NCBI GenBank assembly: GCA_021234155.1 | Contig: JAJEKV010000026.1 | Coordinates: 17,264,468 to 17,328,467, forward strand | Origin: Isoetes taiwanensis | Lineage: Eukaryota; Streptophyta; Lycopodiopsida; Isoetales; Isoetaceae | DNA: 64,000 bases | Direction of reading: 5' to 3' | In this document: positions 54,801 to 64,000 of the stretch, in pieces | How the letters are laid out: each line of letters opens with the position of its first letter | How positions within the stretch are numbered: the first letter of the stretch is position 1 | Notes under the pieces: generated by a model | Seen by the model: the letters and a program-made list of their open reading frames with translations, nothing else | What the model was told of the DNA's origin: nothing | Database searches by the model: none | Position numbers and translations under genes: made by a program

Positions 54801-55452
54801 GAGCATTCTTGGCTCAAACATGACAGCAATAAAATATTTTAGTCACAAACCGACTTGCTTGGCTCAAACATGACAACAATAAATTATTATTGTGCATGCA
54901 TGCAAGCAGATCCCGAGATTTTCGCCTGAGGGCTTTACCAGGGGCCATGACAATGATCTGGATTCTCTAGCTCTGGTATGGTGTGCAGGTTGCTAAACCC
55001 TAATGCAAAACCCTGACCGGCTGGGATCCATCAATCCAAATCGATTTCCACAAAGAATAATCGATGCCACAGCCTTCAACAAAGGCGTGTCACAACAAAG
55101 TTACGAAGTTTTGGCGCTTACGTGATGTCGAAGGGTTTGAATGCGACCACAGGGAGAGAACGGAATGGAAAGAGCTGAAAAACTTCAAAAAAATGCAAGA
55201 ACTGACCTCAAATTTCTGGGCGCTCTTGAAAATCGGCCTCCATCATACACCTGCTGGCTGTTCTTCATGATTATTCAAGACCATGATTTGTTTTGGCATC
55301 GATAATGCGGGATGAATGATGGCGCCACTGAAATTCCTCTGTTTCTAAAATTCAAACGGGGTTCTTCTTCTTCTTGGTTCAAACATGACAGTCAGAAAGT
55401 ACTGTCAGAAATGTCCCACATGACATGCATGGCATGACTAAAGTTGGCATAC

Positions 55453-55566
55453 ATGGAGGCATCGATCCCATATGGATCGATCGGATGGGGATGGATGCCT
55501 GTCGTGTTTGAACCAGGATAGTTCATATGGTTTAAACATGACGGTGGTTGACATATAAGGCGCTCG
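55453..55566 (-). repeat. MULE terminal inverted repeat, right
   Basis: Inverse of 47930-48043 with two mismatches, followed by CTATTGTCA at 55567-55575. Confidence 0.92.
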
Positions 55567-55987
55567 CTATTGTCAACAAAGGGAATAAGTTAAAGATCTT
55601 GTTTGCTATAGGAATGGCTAGTTACAGGAATAAGTTAGAGATCTTGTTTGCTACTTTGAATGGCTACAGGAAGGTGAGCATTTGCATGATCCGGCAAAAA
55701 ACTAGCCTTAACATGCCTTCGGTAAATATACGCCTTGTGTTGCATCAACATTTTGCAGATTTTTGATATGATATTCTTGGATTTGTGGGTTCAAAGCCCA
55801 CAGGAGTTTTGACCGGGAGTAACCAGTTCATTTTTGATAGTCACAGAATTGGCGTCCCTCTTTCCATTCCGGAGTTTAGAGATATGCCACGTGGCAGCCC
55901 ATAGTTCATCTTCCGATAAAAAACGCGACCCATTTTCCATGTTGTGGATATGGCGGAAGCACTTACCGCATGAATCGTCACCACACA

Positions 55988-56119
55988 AAACCAGCTCAAG
56001 CTCCACCACACCTAACCTGAGGGCCAGATTTGACTTTGGAAGATTTAACGAAGTTGCAGTGACACGACATAACTGACCGCTTGCCCTCAGGTTAGGTGTG
56101 GTGGAGCTTGAGCTGGTTT
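55988..56119. repeat. Perfect 36-bp stem hairpin with 60-nt loop
   Basis: Arms 55988-56023 and 56084-56119 are exact inverse complements (AAACCAGCTCAAGCTCC...). Such perfect arms imply a recent origin. It could be a young foldback element or an inverted-duplication small-RNA locus. It directly abuts the duplicated segment starting at 56136. Confidence 0.85.
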
Positions 56120-56135
56120 CAGTTACCTTATTGCT

Positions 56136-56551
56136 TATTGAACTTCTCCTGTAGCTGTAGGGTAGAGGTTATTCTGTCATTCTGTCCGATATGACAATAA
56201 GATAGCAGGAATCATGACAATAAGATAGAACTTGTGAACATCAGTATTCATGTATTTTTGATAGTTGCCAAAAATACCATGGCACCCAATAGTAGATATG
56301 AAGAGAATTACATTGTTGTGTCCCCTTCAGAATCAATTCTTTTGAAGTGAAACACCACTTAGACTATTATACAAGAACATGAAGGCTTTTTTACAGAGAA
56401 ACTCTGGTATTGCTCCTGTGGCACGCACTTTGTTAATCTCGAAATTGCTTTTGAATGGTCTTGAAAATTGTCTATTACTTGAATAATTTAAGGAATTTAA
56501 GCCCATGTAAGCGAAGAAAGAATTGAAATGCAATTTCAACAGGGCCTTCAT
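56136..56551 (-). pseudogene. Gene-end fragment, second arm of the inverted duplication
   Basis: The minus frame 56551-56333 ends KVRATGAIPEFLCKKAFMFL.. and the same SLQKN-stop as 39540-39710. The 3' flank matches too (56136-56332). Upstream codons (MKALLKLHFNSFFAYMGLNS..) differ from the other copy, so the shared part begins near the GCAATACC boundary. Family unknown. Confidence 0.5.
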
Positions 56552-57129
56552 TGGGACATCTAAATCATCTCCATGGTAAGCCAGAATCTATCTTTGTAGT
56601 GCAAACATTACTTAGTTTGATTTCAAAAAATGCGATTTTGAGGAAAAATTTGTAACTTATTCACCTTGGTAGAATAGCAGAGATGTTGCACGTTAGGCCA
56701 TTTGTTATGGGCAACAGTCCCAATGTTATTGAATTATCTATCATTATCATATGATCCGAATAAGGTTATGAGTGTATACAAAAGGCTGAGAAAGAGAAAC
56801 GTTCGCGGTGGCCTTGGCCACCACGATAAGTTTCTTGTAATAATATAATGTTTAGCCAAATGAATATTTACTCAGCAGAATAACCTTTCAAATTCAAAAA
56901 TGTGTTGCATATATTAGTTCTTTACCAAAGTAAAAATATATTAGTCAAGGCATTCAATGTCGTGCCCATGCTTAATGCTATCCCAAAGAATACAATCTTA
57001 CTATAGATCTAAGGAAGACGGTTAAAAAAAATAAAGTGAAACACAACGCAATGCACAATTGAAGCTCACTTTTAAAGATGAGCTTTCGCTTGCAAGGTGT
57101 TCAAATAAAAAGTAAACAAAAATGACCTT
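56552..57129. other. No supported gene
   Basis: AT-rich sequence without coding motifs. Confidence 0.4.
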
Positions 57130-57143
57130 TCATTATCAATAAT

Positions 57144-57174
<31 letters not shown>

Positions 57175-59165
57175 TTAATCTTGCCTCGGATCGACCCTTA
57201 GGGCCATGAGGCATCATTTACAATGAGATGTTCTCCAATTTCAATATAAGAGCTCGATGCCTTTCAACATCTAGCATAAATTTACCCAATTGATTTGGGT
57301 CCCTTTGTAACAAATCATAAAAGGAAGTCTCAGTTATACCATGTCTCTGTCTTATGCTCCTGTATTGGCTACAAAAAAGGAATGTATGTGATTCGTCTTC
57401 CACCTGGTCTTCATCGCAGCACTTACAAATGCGCTCTTCTCTTGGAATTTGGTTCCCTACCTGTCTCCACTTTTAGTCTATGAGAGCTCATGCGATATCT
57501 AGCAATTACCCTCCTTATCCACATTGCTTTTGATTTTTGCAGATAATCCTGCTCCGTGTAAATTATCATTGGATTGATTTCAGCTCTATAAAAATCAAGA
57601 CATGTGCTATGCTTTTGGCACATCCTCTCAACAAACTTGAGCTGCACCAAATCTCGGATTCCTTCCTCAGAATCTGGCCAATCTGCTTCTGAGATCCCCC
57701 ACCTTTCCATCCATTTAACCACATCGTACATCCAACCTTTTTCTCGTGTTAGATTAGCTGCTACCTTTGGGAGCCTCACATCATCCAGTTGCCGTATTCT
57801 ACCCACATAAGACAAAGTTTGACATAATGCTTCTGCCTCTAAGGGCAACATCCCTGCCTCTGCTAACAGGATTTCATATTGTATCGATCTTTTGACCCCT
57901 AATTCCTCCTGCAAAAATAGTTTGAGCACGCTCTCCACTCTTGCCCAAAGCCTTGGAGATAAGGACGGCCCCCAAATTTGGGATCCATACAATGTCACTG
58001 TTTGTACTAAAGTCATAAACAACATTCTTTTTCATATGCCAAGACTGCAAAGATGCCTTGTGACATCGTATGAGCATGCTCTACAGTGCCGTCTTCCCTC
58101 CCCAAGTTACTGCTTTTTGACACAACGCCCAACTATAATTGGAGCACAATTCAATCCCCAGTTATTTATAGTGATCCACAATCTCAACTAGTAGATTTTT
58201 TGTATCCAAAACAAGGTCTATTTCAAATCCCAAAGACCATGCATTTGGTCTTCTTCATATTTACACTCATTTTCTTATCATCACAAAAATGCTCAAATTG
58301 TCTAAATGTTGTCAGTAAACCTTCTTGAGAATCGACAACAACACTATATCATCTGCATATAATAGTAATTGAATTATGTACCTTCCCAAAGGTGGTGCCT
58401 CGCCGCCTCGCCTCAGAGCCAATCTTCTAGCTCATCTATAAACATCCCAAATAGTGTTGGAGACAAGGGGCATCCTTGCTTGACTCCAATCGTGCTCTCA
58501 GATCTCCTCGTGCATATGAACCGATAATCCGACCAACACTTCCTCATACGCCACATAAAGACCCCTTAAAGCACTCGAACTCCAATTTTTTCCATCCTAG
58601 CTCCTAGTTCATATCTGGGAACGGTGTCAAATGCTTTGGAAAAGTCTATGTAAGCTACATATAACGCCTTCCTTGGGCCCTTAGCTTGTTCAATCAATGT
58701 CCTCATTGTCAAGATATGATCTAGTGTGCTATGCTTTCTCCTAAAACCCGCTTGGCCTTTTGCTCTTTTCCCATTAGTCTCAGCCCAGTTACTAAGCTCC
58801 CAAAAGCTTAGAGAAAACACTTCCAACCATGATTGTGCGATAGTTCTTGACATCCTGCATGCTGCCTGCCTTGTGTATCGGTACAACCCTACATGTGCGC
58901 CAATCTTTTGGGAGGCCCTCTTTAGCAGCTCTATTCATCATATCTGTAAGCTTGTACCACAATTTTTCTCCACCCCACTTCAATAATTTTGCTGTTAGCC
59001 CCTCTAAGTCTGTTGCTTTTCCATTACTCATCCTCTCAAGTTGATATTTGATCTCATTTAATTGCTATCAGAGACTGTCTTTAGAGGCACAATTTGACAT
59101 GTTTGGTGGCCTTGATTCATAAAAAAAGCTTCCATTTCAATATCATATAGCAGCTTTAAATTGAA
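57130..59165 (-). mobile_element. 5'-truncated LINE (non-LTR retrotransposon)
   Basis: Minus-strand RT blocks in order: LTAKLLKWGGEKLW and WRTCRVVPIHKAGSMQDVKN (59010-58850); GQAGFRRKHSTLDHILTMRT and VAYIDFSKAFDTVPR (58760-58610); GVKQGCPLSPTLFGMFIDEL (about 58495-58435); and the catalytic YADD in LLLYADDIVLLS (about 58370-58335). The C-terminal domain follows (58025-57423, LYGSQIWGPSLSPRLW..), then a Cys/His end 'CKCCDEDQVEDESHTFLFCS' (~57430-57370). The 3' end is a (TTA/ATT)n tail at about 57140-57175. The frame is broken between blocks and everything upstream of RT (endonuclease) is missing, typical of target-primed insertion that stopped early. Confidence 0.88.
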
Positions 59166-59639
59166 TGGTGGGTGCAAAATCGGTACTGGGTAGCAGAAAT
59201 CACCGTCCGGACGCCGCTTACAAGTGCTTAAAATCGGTGTGTTTTAAACACGACGTGCGTGATTGAAGTATTGACATGTAGGGTGCGCGCCCGTCAAATG
59301 ACAGGCTGAGAGAATCATGAACATGTTTGGTGCCGGAAACATGAATGCCTGTAGCCCGCCATATTCCTGGATGGCGGGCTAACCCATCTTGAATTCAAGC
59401 AAAATGGAGGGACTAATTGTTTCCAAGAATTGCCTGAACCGAAATTCAACAATTTGCCCTCACCAATTCAAAGAATACAACGTAAAATCGGGGATAGATG
59501 AAACCCAATTCCTCTCCCCGCTCAATTCTGAGCCATTGATGCAGCAAGGAAGAGAGATCGAGGCGTAGATTATATGCAAAGAAGGTAGCAATGAAGAAGA
59601 ATTCCCCTTCTAAAGATTAAGCCTTCAAAGACCTAATAA
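59166..59639. other. Spacer with an 11-bp hairpin
   Basis: TAGCCCGCCAT (59352-59362) pairs exactly with ATGGCGGGCTA (59371-59381). Otherwise nothing is seen; it may hold the left end of the next element. Confidence 0.4.
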
Positions 59640-62110
59640 GAAATTGAGACCGAGTGACCGCAGAATAAGAGAAATTTCAGGAGAAATTTATGAAGTATTC
59701 AACCAAATTAGTACAAATGTTGATGACAATGACAAAGGCCGCATCATTGACAGTCTTCTTTGGAGGGCAAGAGATTTACCAATTGCTTCTATAAAGAAAT
59801 CTAAGCAGGTTACTATGGCCGAGAAAATGGTGAAGAATTTGAAGGAAACAATGCAAGAACATAAGTTTGAGAGGAATTATGACATGCTTCAGCAAAGGAA
59901 GTCCACCCGATAATGGCAGCAAAGAAGAAAGTACAAATGGTGTCAAGCCATTGAATCAAGTAGAAGTGGCCGATTGCTCAAGATCCCCGAAAAAAACAAT
60001 TTCAAATGCTTTTCAAAGAAGGGTGCAAGCTAACAAAGGGGAAGGACCTTGGTCAATATTCAGGAGGAGGAAGCGGATGGATAGCATGTTAGATCACAAT
60101 AGAGAAGCTGTTATCAAGTTCTGGACAGAAAATACAAGAGTTTCTCCATACAAGAAAGACGGAGGAAGTATGTATCGAGAGATGTGAATAAAGATGGAAC
60201 ATCCAATTCACCTTCTTGAAGTCAGCCAAGTAAGTATTCATCCTATATTGTAGGGTTCATTATATGTAGCATTTATTTGGCATTCACACGATTTCCCCCG
60301 GCAGCTTGCAATTCTACCTCGTGTTTAGAGAGGAGAATCCTCATATCAAAATTGCATTGCAGACTTTTGAGAGGTTGAAACCTAGTTTTGTAAGGAGGAT
60401 GCGTGAGAGGCATACATGCTGTTGCATTTACCACTTGAAATTTGAATACATCATGCAAGGATTGAACAACCTGAGAAAATCGGGTGGAGTTCATGACAAT
60501 TGCAACCGCCATCGGAGATTTGTGGCCCTGGCCCGTAATGTGCAGCCAAGGAGCATACAATCAAGTGTACCGCTGATTTATGGAGACAAGTGGTCTGCAA
60601 AGAAAGGTGATGATGAGGAGTGGTTTGATCATAACCGCTTGATGTTGGCGTAAAAAATGTGGGTTGGATAGAATTAGAAAATGTCCACAGGTGAAATGGA
60701 TGGCACGGGTTCAAGATTAGTTACTTGGAAGACATTTGAAAAGCAACATGTGGACCAGGACAGAGAATTGTGGATCCAAGAAAGGCTTTGAGGTACAAAC
60801 CCTGCCTTGAGATTAGTACGTATGACGTAAGTCCCAAAGAATTTCAAGAGGAAGTGAAGAAGGTAATATCAGATTTTGTTCCACACAATTACATAGCACA
60901 TTGGCAGCCAATCGCTTTAAACAAAGGTGTGTCATCATTTTAAGATACAATTGTATCAAGTATTGACTTTGCAGTAAAAATTACAAAGATCAAGATCCGT
61001 AACGAGCCCCCACCAATGACCGCATACGCACTCAAGTTTCTATACTTGTTCACATAACATATAGGCATGACAAAAGTGCTGATATTCCTCGTTCGTCGCG
61101 CATTTAAGAAGACCGGCCCAAAGAAGAGAAAAAGAACGTAAGGTTGGAGCAGATCGTGAATAGACTCAACAACGGTAGGGAAGATCATAAAAGAGACTCA
61201 CTTTTACATTTCGATGATAAAGTGCATGACTCATTATTTGTGGAACATCGCCACAAAAGCATGTTGCATGGCTTAAGGAACGTGAAATAGAGTATGAGAA
61301 GCATTGGTTTTGGAGTGATGGTCGCCATCACAATTCAAGTCGAAAACCTTTTTTTCTTAGGCGTGTACTTCACAATCAATGACAAGGAAATAGTGTGGAA
61401 CTACTTTGCCAATCGCCATGGTAAAGGTGAACATGATGGTGCGTGTGTTGTTATCAAAAGGTCGCTAAGTAAGGAACAACTCAAACCCAATGGTGTGCAA
61501 CCGAGGCATGCTAAAGATATTGTAAAATTTCTCAGGTACATATTTCAAATAGCCTACCAAACCGATGAAACGATGAGATCAAAAGATATTTTTGGGAAAT
61601 TGAACCTCTTTGTTGTGGCAAACATGGAAGAATATGAAATTGAAACACTCAAAGGCACAAAGAAGATTCATCAGACGTGACTGCCGCCAGGACTAGACCA
61701 AACAAAGCTTGCTCATAGATGCCCGCCATGTTTCTCGCCGCTTTACATGGATCATAATTGGGACTCCCCGCATCAATACTGTGTAGATTAGGAAAGTGGG
61801 AGGTAACCGACTTAAAACCAGGAGTTGAGAAGAAAAAGGAGACTCTTGAACAAGCCAATGAATGGATCAGTAATTTGGTAGAGGTAGGTGACAATTTTGC
61901 GTTGAATGCCGAGGTAGACAATTCAGAGGGTGTGGACTTCTACATCCTCAAGTGCACGTAACCCAAATGCACACTTGAAGATTCATACAAAGATGGATGG
62001 GGGCAAAAATTTGGAGTGCATGAGGTTATCTTAAGTGGATTGTATTATCAATTCTTGGGTAATTTCAAGTATATGTTGCTCACTAAACAACCCAAGCCTC
62101 CGGCACGTAC
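59640..62110 (+). pseudogene. Decayed DDE-type transposon gene with HGKGEHDGA signature
   Basis: Frame-switched translation gives a consistent order. MRPSDRRIREISGEIYEVFN is at 59644. VIKFWTENTRVSPYKKDG is near 60115-60160. FERLKPSFVRRMRERHTCCC..YH, a Cys/His block, lies at 60360-60440. DFVPHNYIAHWQPIALNKG is near 60872-60925. KSKTFFFLGVYF follows (61335-61370) and then WNYFANRHGKGEHDGACVVI (61395-61455). LVEVGDNFALNAEVDNSEGV ends the readable part (61878-61940), with YYQFLGNFKYMLLTKQPK after a stop. I know this combination from unnamed transposon-derived proteins found in plants and animals, where a GxxQFKS block precedes the HGKG block. Many stops and frameshifts make it a relic. The ends of the element were not located. 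Confidence 0.6.
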
Positions 62111-62719
62111 CATGTGGTAAGATATCCTAAAATTGATATGGAAAAGTAGAAGGCAATGCATATGTATGTAATTTCACAGAGACCCATGAAAAAATTATGG
62201 CCGGCCTCCCAATAACAATGTAATTGTTTGACACTTAACTAAATTGATGTTATTCTTTTCAAGTGATTTGTTGTTCCAAAGACCTAAGCATGTAAGCACA
62301 TATTTTTATATATATTAACAATAGTGAGGATGCACAAGGGTGGTGTGCATGGACACGCACTCAAAATGAAGATTGAATTGTTGTTTATAAGAATGTAGAT
62401 TTGTGACATTGGAATAAGGTTCAATTATTTATTTTGGTACCATCACTATCCCAACATTCTTGGCAAAAATATATATTGTCAAAGGCGTTTTTCCTCGATG
62501 TGACATGTGTCAATTCGAGTAGTCATACCGAAAATATTGCAGCCTGGGTTATTTAATTAATTGTTCGGCGTGTGAGGTTTATCGCAGCGGCGACGCCTGG
62601 CATGGACTTAGCAAGTTGAAACCCACAAGCTCACGCCCGCCTACAAGCTCTCCGCCACCATCCGCCGCCAATTCCTCCTCAGACTCCGCCCAATCCGCAT
62701 TCCTCCCAATCCTCCCAAG
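62111..62719. other. No supported gene
   Basis: AT-rich spacer. Near 62630-62719 it becomes C-rich, as in a 5' leader of the next ORF. Confidence 0.4.
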
Positions 62720-63250
62720 ATGAAGCGAGCACATAGCGAGGAGCCGGAGGTCACCTCAAGCGGGCTTACTAAAAGCGTGAAGAGGTGTTCCCTCCACTCT
62801 TCCCTCTGCCACGGGTGTTTGCCGCCTCCCACTCTGCTGCCTTTTCTCCCGCCCCACTCTATCGCCTCCCGGTTTGAGGAGAGGCTGATTCGATTCCTCA
62901 TCTTCGATTCCTATGAGGAATCAGCAAAATGAGGAATCGGAAATGAATTGCTAGGAGAATATGTCACCGATAGGATGAGGGAGGAGGAGGAGGAGAGGAT
63001 GGATAGGCTTAAGAAGAAGAAGAGGAAGAGGAAGAGGAAGAGGAGGAAGAGGAAGAGGAAGACGAGGAAGCCGACTTGGAGGAGCTCAGGGCTTTCCTTA
63101 AAGGTACATGCAAATTTTCATTTGTTTTCTGTTTTCATTTTTTCGCTTGTTTAATCTTCGTTTTGTTTAATTTTTTCGTTTGTTTCATTTGTTGCGGATG
63201 GAGAATGAATGCAGGAGCGAGATGAAGATGAAGAAGACACCCCTTGAAGA
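62720..63250 (+). CDS. Possible start of a charged host protein gene, incomplete model
   Basis: ATG at 62720 follows a C-rich leader and reads MKRAHSEEPEVTSSGLTKSV to a stop at 62930. A second frame at 62978-63100 reads MREEEEERMDRLKKKKRKRK.. through a (GAGGAA)n tract, which in the alternative frame ends DEEADLEELRAFLK before a possible donor AAAG|GTACAT. After an acceptor-like 'aatgcag' (63214) ERDEDEEDTP-stop follows. A 17-21 bp repeat 'gaagaagacacccccttt' continues to 63320. Acidic/basic low complexity with no known domain; weak. Confidence 0.3.
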
Positions 63251-63330
63251 AGACACCCCCTTGAAGAAGACACCCCCTTGATGAAGAAGACAACCCCTTT
63301 GAAGAAGACACCCCCTTTGAAGAATACACT
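63230..63330. repeat. Minisatellite 'gaagaagacaccccctt'
   Basis: Four to five units of 17-24 bp in tandem after the last possible codons of the preceding ORF. Confidence 0.75.
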
Positions 63331-64000
63331 GGCCTCAGGGCCAAAATTTTGTAAAGATTTTGTAAAAATTTTGTACATTGGCCTAATGGTCTTTTTTTAT
63401 AAAAAATCTTGTTTATCATCAAACTTTGTTGTAACTTTGTTTCTTGTTTCATTGAGATCTCTTCTTCTTCATCTATGAAATGTTATTTTTGTCTATCTAT
63501 CAAATTTATGAAGTTCAATTCTCTGTGCGGTCCATTCAGATTTCGCTTGAATGTAACGTTGCTCTAGCTCTTTCATTAGTTTCAAACACTAAGCATTTTA
63601 ATCACTTTTCAGCAGCGCGGTGAGTAAGCACGGAACACACGAGCACTTATGCAATAAACGGCTATCTTTAAACAGGTTATATGGCTTAACAATAAGCACC
63701 GCGACCTTACCCCGCATGACAAGAAGCACATGATGACATTAAGCAACTACATAAAAGTATCCATCACCGCAAGACAATAAGCAAAGATTCGCCATTAAGA
63801 CTCAAACCATAGCACTTGCTGGCAATTTTTTTTTTAAGCACTTGATAAGTTTTAAGCATCCCTTTTCGGTCAAGATTGAAGTATATATAAACAATATAGC
63901 AAAAACTTATAGACAAGTCCGCATTGAACTACATAAACAATATAGCAAAAACATTCTTAAATTAAGATAAAGATGGTACATGAAAAGTGTAGGATTCCTT
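63331..64000. other. No gene seen
   Basis: AT-rich. The phrase 'aaacaatatagcaaaaac' occurs twice near 63890-63955. Confidence 0.5.

Larger units (their letters stand above)
47930..55566. mobile_element. MuDR-like (MULE) transposon with Ulp1-type second gene
   Basis: The termini of 114 bp (47930-48043 and 55453-55566, start CGAGCGCC) differ at only two positions and are bordered by a perfect 9-bp duplication. The 7.6-kb interior has a transposase gene on the plus strand and a protease gene on the minus strand, converging on a shared 3' region. This layout matches MuDR (mudrA/mudrB); a Ulp1-like cargo gene recalls the KI/Kaonashi MULEs of angiosperms. The high TIR identity implies a recent insertion, although both genes carry single-base frameshifts. 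Confidence 0.92.

Noticed and set aside
1-64000. CRISPR arrays, bacterial operons, rRNA or complete tRNA genes
   Set aside because: No direct-repeat/spacer pattern, no Shine-Dalgarno-type gene packing and no rRNA or complete tRNA sequence; all signals are those of a plant nuclear genome.

Overview
The window reads as intergenic or heterochromatic DNA from a large, repeat-rich land-plant genome. Supporting this are an initiator-Met-tRNA primer site in a Ty3 chromovirus, Ty1/copia remains, a CACTA element, a MuDR-like element with a Ulp1-type second gene, and a plant methylesterase gene with short GT-AG introns. The species cannot be fixed from the sequence. The mixture (including a DDE repeat with an HGKG signature and a LINE with a trinucleotide tail) would suit a fern, lycophyte, gymnosperm or other large plant genome. 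Ordinary host genes are few and mostly broken. Nearly every coding region carries single-base frameshifts, which may be decay or unpolished long-read sequence.

Layout. 1-1288: no gene. 1289-6012: array of a GC-rich repeat with a period near 1.09 kb. 6013-15749: a 9.7 kb CACTA (EnSpm) element sitting inside that array, shown by CACTA...TAGTG ends, 25/27 matching inverted termini, a CCA target duplication and subterminal repeats; it carries a copia relic and gene fragments. 15750-17160: the array resumes and diverges. 17200-19000: simple and tandem repeats. 19736-21251: decayed kinase-like gene. 21415-26060: weak exon relics interrupted by a 1.9 kb polypyrimidine tract. 26100-26800: AT-rich then CpG-dense minisatellites.

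26866-~36220: the most interesting part, a Ty3 chromovirus. Between its primer-binding site and its pol genes lies an ORF that starts with the first nine residues of a histone H3 (Met plus the exact ARTKQTAR tail) and ends with a gap-free H3 histone fold and H3-like C-terminus. This ORF and the next one (in the gag position) are each preceded by the same module: two ~66-bp palindromic hairpins, then a TATA box, then an ATG about 110-120 bp downstream. Protease, reverse transcriptase, RNase H, integrase, chromodomain, polypurine tract and 3' LTR follow.

36220-47920: mostly empty, with possible exons at 41.3-42.1 kb, a degraded salicylate-type methylesterase (45721-46840) and small foldback elements. 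47930-55566: a complete MuDR-like element with 114-bp termini (2 mismatches) and a perfect 9-bp target duplication; it holds a SWIM-finger transposase and, convergently, a zinc-finger plus Ulp1-like cysteine protease gene, as in KI/Kaonashi MULEs. 55988-56551: a perfect 36-bp hairpin and one arm of a gene-end duplication whose other arm is at 39.5-39.9 kb. 57130-59165: 5'-truncated LINE on the minus strand. 59640-62110: decayed DDE-type transposon gene. 62720-63340: start of a possible charged host protein gene. The rest is unassigned.
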